DNA of 64,000 nt from assembly GCA_029067085.1 (NCBI GenBank), contig JAIEFE010000010.1, forward strand, positions 85,748 through 149,747, written 5' to 3'. The stretch's first letter is position 1, and each line of letters starts with the position of its first letter. Made by a program: the position numbers and the translations under genes. Shown here piece after piece: positions 52,577-60,749 of the stretch. This DNA is from Lachnospiraceae bacterium (GTDB lineage: Bacteria > Bacillota > Clostridia > Lachnospirales > Lachnospiraceae). The notes under the pieces were generated by a model. That model was not told the DNA's origin, did no database searches, and worked only from the letters and a program-made list of their open reading frames with translations.

Positions 52577-53701
52577 TTACATCCATACCTGTGCTGAAAC
52601 ATCGATCGTATCGTGCTCCGGCCATTCACTAAACCGCTTCACCTCAAATGCCTTGGTCTTTTCCGGCTGAAGATTCTCCATAAAACTGGATTCCATATAT
52701 ACAATCTTGCCTTCTTTTCGCAGAATGATCGTAAGGTTGATCATGTCAACTGTCTCAGACGTACGATTCGTAACTTCTCCAGTAATGGAATACATACTAC
52801 CTTTCTGTTCCGAAACATTTTCTATGATAAAATCCGTTGTTTTTGGTCTGTTATCTACTGTTGCAGAAGTAAAATCAGAACATTCTACATCAAAAGAGAT
52901 TTGTGTGTCTTCTGTAATATTGCTTGCAGAGAGCGACATCATACCGACAAGCGTTATCGTATCCTCTGGCATAATACAGTTTCCCACTTGACTTTCAGTA
53001 GCCAAAATACTCCCCTCACCGTTTTTCACAGTAGCATTTATTTTGGGATAATTTGCTGCAAGTTCTGTATTCGGATTGTGAATTAATCCACAAAAATCAA
53101 CGTATATTGTATTGCTTCCCAACAAATTAGGCTCAATATACCATCCGTATTCAATGAGTTCAAGCGCTTTCTTTTCCTCATTCTCTCTTTCTACACTAAA
53201 GGATGCAGTTCCCATTGAACTGGAATTATCCTCTAACACAGCATCTACATTTTCCACCGTTTCCTGTTCTATTTCTCCGTTAATTTCACTCTCTTCACTG
53301 CTTTCTCCTGTCGATTGAAATGAAATCGTCGTTTCTCCTACCATTGCATTTTCTATTTTCTCGTATTTTATCACCCATGAACCCAAAATATTTTCTATGG
53401 CATTCACCTTAACTGTTATCTGCTCATTCACGGCGATATCAGGATTTCTCTCTGACACAAAATTTAAATGTTCACCTGCCCAAACATTGTACCCCAGAGC
53501 TGATTCCGGGTGTATCTCCTGTACCATAAATGAAACTATTTTGCCTTCCAGATTTTCTCCATTATTCAATGCCATTTCAAATGACTCCGCATCTGCATAA
53601 TCAATAACGACTTCCTCCTGCTTCCCGCAAGCTGTAAGAGAAAACACAATAACAATCGCCAATAGTGCACCTACGACTTTCACAGACTTTATTTTTTTCA
53701 T
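52577..53701 (-). CDS. Lipoprotein of unknown function
   Basis: 374 residues. A signal peptide ending in the lipobox LTACG (Cys at about 25) predicts a lipid-anchored surface protein. An OB-like small domain (about 33-115) is followed by an acidic linker and two beta-sandwich domains (about 180-275 and 285-374) of the FxLYD type that often appear in Firmicute lipoproteins. GAGG lies near the ATG. Its gene follows that of a MerR regulator by 75 nt on the same strand, so the regulator may control it. Confidence 0.8.
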   Translation of the reverse strand: MKKIKSVKVVGALLAIVIVFSLTACGKQEEVVIDYADAESFEMALNNGENLEGKIVSFMVQEIHPESALGYNVWAGEHLNFVSERNPDIAVNEQITVKVNAIENILGSWVIKYEKIENAMVGETTISFQSTGESSEESEINGEIEQETVENVDAVLEDNSSSMGTASFSVERENEEKKALELIEYGWYIEPNLLGSNTIYVDFCGLIHNPNTELAANYPKINATVKNGEGSILATESQVGNCIMPEDTITLVGMMSLSASNITEDTQISFDVECSDFTSATVDNRPKTTDFIIENVSEQKGSMYSITGEVTNRTSETVDMINLTIILRKEGKIVYMESSFMENLQPEKTKAFEVKRFSEWPEHDTIDVSAQVWM

Positions 53702-53776
53702 AAGCCCTCATCCTTTCTTAACTATTTCTTGATAATGTTAATAGTACGGAAATGAATTTATCGCCGCCATTCAAAG

Positions 53777-54106
53777 TCAGCTCCTCTCAATCAAACGATA
53801 AACCTCTCGAATCAGAATTTCTATGTTTTTCTCCTTCTCTCTCAACTTCCCGAGCTGTCGCTCAAGTGCCGCTTTCTGAACATCCCCTTCCGCGTCGATA
53901 ATATCTCCAATCTCTCTGAGCGTAAATCCAATCTGCTGAAACAGCTTAATCCGCTGAATCCGCTCCTGTGACTTCCCATCGTATAGCAGATATCCTCTTT
54001 CATTCTTTCCTGATGGCGAAATCAGCCCAGCTTTTTCATAGCCCTGTATCGCGCGTCTGGATACCCCAAAGGTATCGCACACTTGCCGTAATGTCATCGT
54101 ATCCAT
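53777..54106 (-). CDS. MerR family transcriptional regulator
   Basis: 109 residues. MTLRQVCDTFGVSRRAIQGYE is the winged-helix start of MerR proteins (family pattern in the first 22 residues), followed by ERGYLLYDGKSQERIQRIK and a dimer coil from about 70. The short C-terminal part has no cysteine-rich metal site, so it may sense a small ligand or serve as a minimal type. ATG at 54106 chosen since AAAGGAG is 8 nt away; the ATG two codons earlier is too close. A MerR-like operator lies just upstream. Confidence 0.88.
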   Translation of the reverse strand: MDTMTLRQVCDTFGVSRRAIQGYEKAGLISPSGKNERGYLLYDGKSQERIQRIKLFQQIGFTLREIGDIIDAEGDVQKAALERQLGKLREKEKNIEILIREVYRLIERS

Positions 54107-54121
54107 TTTCATCTCTCCTTT

Positions 54122-54151
54122 ACCCTAAAATTGCACGTTACGTGCTGTCAA
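54122..54151 (-). promoter_or_regulatory. MerR-type promoter/operator
   Basis: On the minus strand TTGACA (54146-54151) is directly followed by the perfect dyad GCACGTAACGTGC (54133-54145) and then TAGGGT (54122-54127) as a weak -10 with 18-bp spacing. A dyad placed between -35 and -10 is the standard layout for MerR regulators, and the merR-like gene starts 16 nt downstream. Confidence 0.6.
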
Positions 54152-54250
54152 CAGTTTTTTGACGATGAAAACGGCAATAAAAACATTTCCTTCATAGGTC
54201 ATGTTTTTTACGCGAATCAGATATTCTATATCTCTCTATGACTAAGACAA

Positions 54251-54291
54251 AAAGCCGTGTAGTAAAAGAAATACTTTTACTACACGGCTTT
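54251..54291. terminator. Perfect 18-bp hairpin between divergent genes
   Basis: Arms at 54251-54268 and 54274-54291 are fully complementary (AAAGCCGTGTAGTAAAAG on the left) with a 5-nt loop, ending in A and T runs on both sides. It has the shape of a bidirectional intrinsic terminator, but the flanking genes both start facing away from it, so no annotated gene ends here. Confidence 0.6.
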
Positions 54292-54358
54292 CATTATTTA
54301 TATAAATGCAAGGAATAACTATTCAAGCACTACATATACTATCCAAGAGGTGCTTTGT

Positions 54359-54877
54359 ATGAAACATTTAAAGAAATATACTACTATCGGAATTCTTTTT
54401 GTCCTCGCTAAAGGAACCCTTGATCACTTTCTATATGATTGGTCTGGGCATAATCATCTTGTCGGGCTTCTTACGCCAATCAATGAATCAATCTGGGAGC
54501 ATATGAAGATGTTATTTTACCCCATGCTACTCTACAGCCTTTTTCTTATTTTCAAATTCAGGAAAACCTACTCGTGTATCACTTCTTCCCTATGTTTTGG
54601 GATTCTAATGGGAACTATATTGATCCCTATATTTTTTTATGCCTACACCTCTATCCTTGGCAAGGACATCTTTCTCTTAGATATCGGCACATTTATACTG
54701 AGTATCCTGATTGCATTCCGGCTCTCCTACAAGCTCACATTGTCTCGTCGATTAGATTCATATACAGTCTTATTGAGCTACTCAGTCATTGTTCTTTTGA
54801 TCTGCTTTATGGTGTTTACTTATTACCCTCCGGGAACACGGATTTTTCAAGACTCAACCGTTTCACAAAGCGCCTAA
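54359..54877 (+). CDS. DUF6512-like membrane protein
   Basis: 172 residues with about five membrane segments. The N-terminal GTLDHFLYDWSGHNHLVGLL and TPINESIWEHMKMLFYPML contain conserved His, Asn and Glu residues typical of DUF6512, a family of unknown function in Firmicutes. ATG at 54359 with AAGAGG 8 nt upstream. It stands alone after the hairpin at 54251-54291; its long leader could contain that hairpin. Confidence 0.75.
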   Translation: MKHLKKYTTIGILFVLAKGTLDHFLYDWSGHNHLVGLLTPINESIWEHMKMLFYPMLLYSLFLIFKFRKTYSCITSSLCFGILMGTILIPIFFYAYTSILGKDIFLLDIGTFILSILIAFRLSYKLTLSRRLDSYTVLLSYSVIVLLICFMVFTYYPPGTRIFQDSTVSQSA

Positions 54878-55476
54878 GACAATTCATTGATTTCTGAGCG
54901 TTCCTGATCACATATTTCATCCTTTGAAATAAATCTTATAAAATCGCACCTATATTTATAAATGGTGTTGTCAGACCTACCACATACGACCTGCCTCTCT
55001 CTCTATCTATATATCATATCTTTCTTTATATGAGTAATTTGATCGAGACTCCCAAAATGATATAATAATATTAATATAATCATCTTTATCTTTCTTTTGA
55101 CACGTCTCCCCTCTTTTCCATTTGATAAATATGTGTTCCAATATTCATCATTATCTTTCCACATTTTATATGGATATTATTTTAATATCTCCTCTTTTTT
55201 CATCTGTATTTGTTCTTGCACATATACTAAATCAATCATACCATATTTAGTCATCACAATAACAACATTTTACTTATTACTATTCTTTCTATATCAGATC
55301 AATTGCTCAATTTCCGCAATATTATACTTTATATTTTTACTTTTTCTTAAAACGCAAAATTCAATAGCAAAATAGGACTTAGAGTGAATTGCACTTATCC
55401 AAGCCTGCAAGTTGCTTTGTCTATATTTCCTTTTACATCATTGTGGGACTTTATTAAATTATATGTATCAATTTTA
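54878..55476. other. AT-rich stretch without a supported gene
   Basis: Strongly AT-rich with low-complexity pyrimidine runs. One open frame of 92 codons (55097-55375) starts with TTG, has no ribosome site and reads as a hydrophobic string rich in Phe, Ile and Tyr, as expected by chance from T-rich sequence. Degraded coding sequence cannot be excluded. Confidence 0.4.
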
Positions 55477-55507
55477 CAATTTATCATATTGCCAATATGA
55501 TAAATTG
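55477..55507. repeat. Perfect 31-bp palindrome
   Basis: Arms of 15 bp, CAATTTATCATATTG and CAATATGATAAATTG, around a single C. The arms meet too closely to form an ideal RNA terminator and no T-run follows on either strand, so a DNA-level site (operator, recombination or replication site) is more likely. Confidence 0.6.
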
Positions 55508-55550
55508 AGATTGTGCTTATGTACAATGAGTAGTCACTACATTATTTTAA

Positions 55551-55742
55551 CTAATTGAATCCTTTTTTTACTCCAATTACTTCTAATATGCCCATTTCAC
55601 TATCATTACAAAAATGTATTTTCTTCTTATTAAAAATATCGCTATTAAGTAACTTAATGTTCATACTTTGAATTGTATCATCATAGACTTTTTCTATAAT
55701 AATTTTTTTACATAATTTACACTGATAGACTTTATTATACAT
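55551..55742 (-). CDS. Small zinc-ribbon-like protein
   Basis: 63 residues: YQCKLCKKIIIEKVYDD at the start and IHFCNDSEMGILEVIGVKKG near the end give Cys-x2-Cys plus His-x-Cys, a likely single zinc ribbon. GGAGGG lies 3-4 nt before the ATG at 55742. Sequence is very AT-rich. Small proteins of this kind are common in phage and accessory regions; the function is not recognised. Confidence 0.65.
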   Translation of the reverse strand: MYNKVYQCKLCKKIIIEKVYDDTIQSMNIKLLNSDIFNKKKIHFCNDSEMGILEVIGVKKGFN

Positions 55743-55756
55743 AATCCCTCCAAACA

Positions 55757-55795
55757 AATAAAACACCACTATTTTATCGTTAGTGGTATTTTATT
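55757..55795 (-). terminator. Probable terminator of the HEPN gene
   Basis: 15-bp arms at 55757-55771 and 55781-55795 with one mismatch, followed on the minus strand by TTTTATTTG. It lies 55 nt after the HEPN gene stop and just before the ribosome site of the zinc-ribbon gene. Confidence 0.6.
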
Positions 55796-55849
55796 CTAAG
55801 TTATAAATACTCATTTAAATTGGGATTTATTTCATTTATTCTAATATAT

Positions 55850-57112
55850 TTATCCATTGCTTACGCTATATCTTTGAATATATATTTCACTATTTCGTAC
55901 TTCTCTAAAAAGAGGCCATTCCTTTAACTCATTTTCTTTTAAATCATCTTGCTCATCATAATATGCAAAAAAGTCCTCATATTTATCAAGTAACGCCAAT
56001 ACTGCCAACTTATATCTTGGTTGACAAGCTGTAATATCTAAATCTTTTACCTCATCCTCTATTTCATTAAATCTGTCTAACCATTTATAACATTGCCATC
56101 TATTTATTTTACATATTAATTCATCAGCAAGCTGCAACTTATTACTTTCCAAACAAACTTCATATAAAATTTTTGCACTTTCCCATTTTTCAAATATTAA
56201 GTATTCATCAAATATAATTGCAAGTACATTCTCTATTTCTTTATTATCCTTGTCACCTTCACTTATCCAAATCTCTAATATAATTGACATACATATAGAT
56301 TCTACTAAATCTATTGCGCTTAAAACATATTGTTTGTCTACAGATATAAAATCACCTATTTTGACTTTAGTCCTATAATCCTCAGAGACAATATTCATAT
56401 ATTGATTATTAACAATACCTTCATTGTGAACTATAATATTTCTTCTAGCAATAATTTCAATCAATTCTGGTAGAACATTTGTTGTATATACTAATTTCAA
56501 TTTGATATTTTTTCTAAAATATTCTATCCAATCAGATACGGATTTATACATCATTGTCATTACTTCATCTTCTATTAATAAATTTCTAACATCCTCAATA
56601 CTATCAGACATCTCTAGCATTTTATATGATACCGTTTTCGTATCCAGCGATAATCTTTTAGGATGTTTTTGCAAATCCGTTTTCAGGATTTTTGCAATTG
56701 TACTCTCAAAATAAGTTACTAATAACATTAATGAACCGCTATATAATATATCTCCTTGTTTTGTGGACGCTTCAATTTTTATATAGGATTCCTTTACTGT
56801 TTTAGGTAAGCTTCTGTATCTTCCTGTTTTCCCATCCATACTAATATCAACTATGTCACTATAATATTTAAGGCCTCTTTTTACCTCTTCTACAAGATCT
56901 TCTGGAAAATCTTCTGGAAATAATATTTCATCAGCACTCATATTCTTGATCTTTAGTTCTTTTGCCAAAAACATAAGCATTGCAAGTATAGAATCATTAT
57001 CCAATTTATCTAATAATTCGTCTTCTTTCATAATTATGGGATCAACACTATTCACATAAAACCTAAGTGAATGAATACTATTTAAAAAAGAACCTACAAT
57101 GCTGGTATACAT
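55850..57112 (-). CDS. HEPN-motif protein of unknown function
   Basis: 420 residues, wholly helical in style, no membrane segment. The central segment LIEIIARRNIIVHNEGIVNN contains Arg-Asn-x3-His, the RX4-6H catalytic motif of HEPN domains (here about residues 215-300), as in the RiboL-PSP-HEPN and related families. HEPN proteins are metal-independent RNases in toxin-antitoxin, abortive-infection and CRISPR systems, though some are inactive. The C-terminal 110 residues look like helical repeats (ESAKILYEVCLESNKLQLAD). AAGGAG lies 8 nt before the ATG at 57112. The gene is very AT-rich and isolated, and no partner gene with an antitoxin nucleotidyltransferase is seen next to it. Confidence 0.65.
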   Translation of the reverse strand: MYTSIVGSFLNSIHSLRFYVNSVDPIIMKEDELLDKLDNDSILAMLMFLAKELKIKNMSADEILFPEDFPEDLVEEVKRGLKYYSDIVDISMDGKTGRYRSLPKTVKESYIKIEASTKQGDILYSGSLMLLVTYFESTIAKILKTDLQKHPKRLSLDTKTVSYKMLEMSDSIEDVRNLLIEDEVMTMMYKSVSDWIEYFRKNIKLKLVYTTNVLPELIEIIARRNIIVHNEGIVNNQYMNIVSEDYRTKVKIGDFISVDKQYVLSAIDLVESICMSIILEIWISEGDKDNKEIENVLAIIFDEYLIFEKWESAKILYEVCLESNKLQLADELICKINRWQCYKWLDRFNEIEDEVKDLDITACQPRYKLAVLALLDKYEDFFAYYDEQDDLKENELKEWPLFREVRNSEIYIQRYSVSNG

Positions 57113-57450
57113 ATCTTTCACTCCTTTTTTATATAAATATACCACCACATTTATCAATATTCAATCACCAGACTACATATATTCATCAAAACATTCCTTA
57201 ATCCGACTCATTCACACTCTAAAACTCTCAAATTACCGCAAAAAACATTTACATACCTTATAGCCAATCAAATTTAATAGGAATAGAAAAAGAGTTTTCA
57301 GACATTTAAAATACAACATTACCTTGCGATGCCTTACAAAGCTCTTTTTCTAGTCTATTACTTGTAATTTATAAATAGATAGCATATAATCAATTTAAAA
57401 GTGATCATATTCTATGATCGTATCTGATTATCGTTGAAACTTATAAGTAT
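57113..57450. other. AT-rich stretch with inverted repeat
   Basis: No gene was supported. A perfect 10-bp inverted repeat (AGAAAAAGAG at 57285-57294, CTCTTTTTCT at 57342-57351) encloses 47 nt, and a 6-bp GATCAT / ATGATC hairpin lies at about 57403-57419. A small RNA is possible but not shown. Confidence 0.3.
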
Positions 57451-57582
57451 CTACTTTAAGTTATCTGGCTGCTCCTTATTTGCCGCATGGAGCATCCAAT
57501 TTATTTTTTTGCGGCGATTATCAATATAAGCTAGTATTGCAATGATTACCTGTACTAAGTGCAATATTTGATCTATATTCAT
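57451..57582 (-). CDS. Possible 43-residue membrane peptide
   Basis: The frame reads MNIDQILHLVQVIIAILAYI followed by DNRRKKINWMLHAANKEQPDNLK: a short hydrophobic helix then a basic tail, the shape of type I toxin or holin-like peptides. GAAAGGGG lies 9 nt before the ATG. Another ATG 4 nt upstream opens a 21-codon frame in a different phase, with spacing of 5 nt. A perfect TATAAT is at 57653-57658 on the minus strand. No antisense RNA was identified. Confidence 0.45.
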   Translation of the reverse strand: MNIDQILHLVQVIIAILAYIDNRRKKINWMLHAANKEQPDNLK

Positions 57583-57962
57583 TCATATTCACCCCTTTCT
57601 TGTTATGGAAGAAATCACCAAACTATCATTTGTTCTGCATTGATCTAATAACATTATAAACAATACAATATTAGATTGAAACTGTAAGCAATCGCATGAA
57701 ATATTTAGATGTGTGAATACGAACAATAATGGGAATAATACCTAATTTTATAGCACAGTATAAATCTCAAACTTATTCAATTATATATATTCCATATATA
57801 AATGACCCAATATAGCTAAAAACAGTCATATAGGGTTACAATCATCGTTTATAGGGCAAATGTTGAAAGAGTAATCTCATTGACATTTTTTCATTAATAA
57901 CATATTTCTCTTTTCACATACATGTGTTACTCAAAAAAATGTGAAAACAGATTTCATTATGA
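57583..57962. other. AT-rich stretch with promoter-like word and inverted repeat
   Basis: Apart from the leader of the small peptide gene, it holds TTGACA at 57880-57885 on the plus strand and a perfect 9-bp inverted repeat TTTTCACAT / ATGTGAAAA (57911-57919, 57939-57947), both just before the gene remnant that follows. Confidence 0.35.
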
Positions 57963-58221
57963 ATAAAATTACAAGTTTTCGTTTTATCTACATACACAAA
58001 TCTCAAAGAAAAACGTCGAGCTACTGTTGTAGCTATTCTTGAAGGAACTGATGATATAGCATGTTCAATATTATTCTTTTGGGAAAATCTTAATTTGGAA
58101 AAAAAATGAACATACTGGCTTAAATTACTATTATAAAGAAATAATCAAATTTGATCTTACACAATACGGTATCAATTTATATGAATACATTCAAAAACAT
58201 GAATCACAGATTTTACAATAA
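57963..58221 (+). pseudogene. Frameshifted gene remnant
   Basis: Two adjoining frames on the plus strand read as protein: from 57963 (NLKEKRRATVVAILEGTDDI, ACSILFFWENLNLEK) to a TGA at 58107, then in the +1 frame NEHTGLNYYYKEIIKFDLTQ and YGINLYEYIQKHESQILQ to a TAA at 58219. They join at a run of eight A (58099-58106), the usual place for an indel. The family was not recognised, no start is visible, and it could be a chance pairing in AT-rich DNA. Confidence 0.35.
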
Positions 58222-58324
58222 ATGTCGAAATATATTTACATGTCCTAATATATATGCAAGAATTTCTCCTTTCTTGCTATTTTTTTGAAATAATTAAAGT
58301 GTCCTCAACTATTCTCAAACTTCT

Positions 58325-58370
58325 TGAAAATAAAAAAGCTCAGAACACCCATTTTACTGGACTTCTAAGC
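58325..58370 (-). terminator. Intrinsic terminator of the tRNA-Leu gene
   Basis: 8-bp arms GCTCAGAA (58338-58345) and TTCTAAGC (58363-58370), with one G-U pair in the minus-strand RNA, followed by TTTTTTATTTTC on the minus strand, 12 nt after the tRNA. Confidence 0.75.
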
Positions 58371-58381
58371 ATTTTCATTAC

Positions 58382-58464
58382 TGCTGGTGGTGGGACTTGA
58401 ACCCACACGTGGTTGCCCACAACAGATTTTGAGTCTGCCTCGTCTGCCATTCCGACACACCAGC
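58382..58464 (-). tRNA. tRNA-Leu(CAA)
   Basis: 83 nt with a 7-bp acceptor stem (GCTGGTG / CACCAGC), discriminator A, anticodon loop CTCAAAA giving anticodon CAA (codon UUG), a long class II variable arm as expected for leucine, and T arm GTGGGTTCAAGTCCCAC. CCA is not encoded. It lies at the border between the AT-rich accessory stretch and core genes. Confidence 0.93.
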
Positions 58465-58523
58465 TCTTTTCATAGCCCGGCTGCAGCGCCGCCCATCCGG
58501 TCTAACATCTACAACCAAGCTAT

Positions 58524-58552
58524 ATCTTACCATAACGCCGGGCTGTTGGCAA
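58524..58552 (-). promoter_or_regulatory. Promoter of tRNA-Leu
   Basis: On the minus strand TTGCCA (58547-58552), 17-bp spacer and TAAGAT (58524-58529), about 60 nt before the tRNA. Confidence 0.5.
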
Positions 58553-58599
58553 GATTTATTCACAGGAAATCGCAGAGAATTTATCCTGTATCAATCCGC

Positions 58600-59871
58600 C
58601 TACACCCCTAACTTCCCATACACATCGAATCCGTCCAGCGTAGCAAAATAATCCTTCGGTGTCTCCGCCCGTCTAATGAGCTGCACGCTGCCATCCTCTT
58701 TTAAGAGAAGCTCCGCCGACTTTAATTTCCCGTTGTAGTTATAGCCCATGGCGTAGCCGTGTGCTCCCGTGTCATGGATCACCAGATAGTCCCCTTTCTC
58801 GATTTCCGGGAGCATCCTGTCAATGGCAAACTTGTCGTTGTTCTCGCAGAGAGACCCTGTCACGTCATACTTGTGATCGCAGGCGGCATTCTCCTTCCCC
58901 AGCACGGTGATGTGATGGTAGGCGCCATACATGGCCGGGCGCATCAGGTTCACAGCACAGGCATCCACACCGATGTACTCCTTGTGGGTGTGCTTCTCGT
59001 GAATCGCCTTCGTCACAAGCGCCCCGTAAGGGCCCGTCATAAAGCGTCCCATCTCTGTGTAGATGGCTGTTTCACCCATACCTGCAGGCACAAGAACCTC
59101 TTCAAACACCCTGTGCACGCCCGCACCGATCTCGCGGATATCATTGGCCTTCTGGTCCGGTCGATAGGCGATGCCTACGCCGCCTGAAAGGTTGATGAAC
59201 TCGATCTGTACGCCTGTCTTTTCCTTTACCTGCACCGCCACTTCAAAGAGCTGTTTTGCAAGCTGAGGATAATATTCGTTCGTCACCGTGTTGCTGGCAA
59301 GGAAAGCATGAAGACCGAAATGCTTCACACCCTTCTCCTTCAGAATCCGATAACCCTCAAAAAGCTGTTCGGGGGTAAAGCCGTACTTGGAATCCCCGGG
59401 GTTATCCATAATGCCGTTGCTCATCTGAAACACGCCGCCGGGATTGTAGCGGCAGCTCATGGTCTCAGGAAGCTTTCCCAATGTCTTCTCCACGAAATCA
59501 ATGTGGGTAATGTCATCCAGATTGATGATGCCGCCCACTTTCGCGCAGTATGCGTATTCCTCCGCAGGCGTATCGTTTGAGGAAAACATGATGTCCTTGC
59601 CGTTTATTCCAAGGGCATTGCTGAGCATCAGCTCCGTCATGGAGGAGCAGTCGCAGCCTGCGCCATACTCGTGCAGAATCTGAATCAGAAACGGATTCGG
59701 ACATGCCTTCACCGCAAAGTACTCCTTGAAGCCCTTATTCCAGGAAAAAGCCTCCTGCACGGCTCTTGCATTCTCCCGGATGCCCTTCTCATCGTAGATG
59801 TGAAAAGGCGTTGGGTAGGACTTTACAATCTCCTCGATCTGTTCCTTCGTCACAAACGGTACTTTGCTCAT
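58600..59871 (-). CDS. lysA: Diaminopimelate decarboxylase
   Basis: 423 residues of the fold III PLP decarboxylases: PLP lysine in YFAVKACPNP, CDCSSMTELMLS, NLSGGVGIAYRPDQ for phosphate binding, and the C-terminal catalytic part TGSLCENNDKFA and HDTGAHGYAMGYNYNG. It makes lysine from meso-diaminopimelate. The start ATG overlaps the stop of ung by one base (TAATG), with GGAG about 10 nt upstream. A carboxynorspermidine decarboxylase is the alternative in this fold, but the CEN and HDTGAH motifs favour LysA. Confidence 0.9.
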   Translation of the reverse strand: MSKVPFVTKEQIEEIVKSYPTPFHIYDEKGIRENARAVQEAFSWNKGFKEYFAVKACPNPFLIQILHEYGAGCDCSSMTELMLSNALGINGKDIMFSSNDTPAEEYAYCAKVGGIINLDDITHIDFVEKTLGKLPETMSCRYNPGGVFQMSNGIMDNPGDSKYGFTPEQLFEGYRILKEKGVKHFGLHAFLASNTVTNEYYPQLAKQLFEVAVQVKEKTGVQIEFINLSGGVGIAYRPDQKANDIREIGAGVHRVFEEVLVPAGMGETAIYTEMGRFMTGPYGALVTKAIHEKHTHKEYIGVDACAVNLMRPAMYGAYHHITVLGKENAACDHKYDVTGSLCENNDKFAIDRMLPEIEKGDYLVIHDTGAHGYAMGYNYNGKLKSAELLLKEDGSVQLIRRAETPKDYFATLDGFDVYGKLGV

Positions 59872-60566
59872 TACTCATTTTCTCCTCTCGCAATGTTTTC
59901 AATCTGCCAATCTATAGGCTCTACGCCGTTCTTTTCCAGGAAAGTGTTACACTGGCTGAAATGCCTGCACCCGAAGAATCCCCTGTAAGCCGAAAGCGGA
60001 CTCGGATGAGGCGCTTTTAAGATCAGATGCTTCGGATTGTTCAGCATCGGAATCTTGCTCTGAGCCGGACGCCCCCACAAAAGGTAGACGATCGGACGAT
60101 CCTGTTCGTTCACCGCACGAATCACCGCATCCGTAAATTCCTCCCAGCCCTTGCCCTGATGAGAATTCGCCTGATGTGCCCGCACGGTGAGCACCGTGTT
60201 TAGCAAGAGCACGCCCTGATCCGCCCATTTCTGCAAATAGCCGTTATCGGGAATATAACACCCCAGATCGTCCTGTAGTTCTTTATAGATATTCTGCAGA
60301 GACGGCGGAATCTCCTTCTGATCGGGAAGCACAGAAAAGCTCATGCCATGGGCCTGATGCTCATTGTGGTAGGGATCCTGCCCCAAAAGCAATACCTTCA
60401 CTTTCTCAAGCGGTGTAAAGTGAAAGGCATTAAATATATCATCCGCAGGCGGATACACCACTCGTCTACTGTACTCCTCTTTTACAAACATGTAAAGATT
60501 TTTATAATATGGCTTCCTAAACTCACCATCCAGAGCCTGCGCCCAGTCGTTTGCCAGCATTGCCAT
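59871..60566 (-). CDS. ung: Uracil-DNA glycosylase
   Basis: 231 residues of family 1 UDG: the water-activating loop LLGQDPYHNEHQAHGMSFS contains GQDPYH, LLLNTVLTVRAHQANSH is the uracil pocket, and HPSPLSAYRGFFGC is the DNA-intercalating loop. It removes uracil from DNA. ATG at 60566 with AAGGGA about 9 nt upstream; the basic N-terminal extension to 60641 has no ribosome site and no family support. It is translationally coupled to lysA. Confidence 0.96.
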   Translation of the reverse strand: MAMLANDWAQALDGEFRKPYYKNLYMFVKEEYSRRVVYPPADDIFNAFHFTPLEKVKVLLLGQDPYHNEHQAHGMSFSVLPDQKEIPPSLQNIYKELQDDLGCYIPDNGYLQKWADQGVLLLNTVLTVRAHQANSHQGKGWEEFTDAVIRAVNEQDRPIVYLLWGRPAQSKIPMLNNPKHLILKAPHPSPLSAYRGFFGCRHFSQCNTFLEKNGVEPIDWQIENIARGENE

Positions 60567-60749
60567 CGTATGTTTTCCCTTTCTCTTTCGCCGAAACTTC
60601 TTCCTGCCCGCCGTGCGACCCTTGTGTCGCTTTTTTTGCACGGTTTTGCGTATAAAAGGACACAGAACTCCCTATCCTGTTCTATGCCCCTTTGCATACC
60701 TAACAGATACCCGAATCTGCCATATGATTGTCTCAGATAAATCCGCCCG

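Noticed and set aside
55097..55375. 92-codon hydrophobic frame on the plus strand
   Set aside because: TTG start without a ribosome site; amino acids (Phe, Ile, Tyr, Ser) are those expected by chance from T-rich DNA. An AgrB-like remnant was considered but no motif supports it.
57285..57351. 10-bp inverted repeat enclosing 47 nt
   Set aside because: Purine/pyrimidine runs in AT-rich DNA make such pairs likely by chance; no terminator or element context.
53777..58381. Toxin-antitoxin pair or CRISPR array in the accessory stretch
   Set aside because: No repeat-spacer pattern is present, and the HEPN gene has no adjacent MNT or other recognised antitoxin gene.
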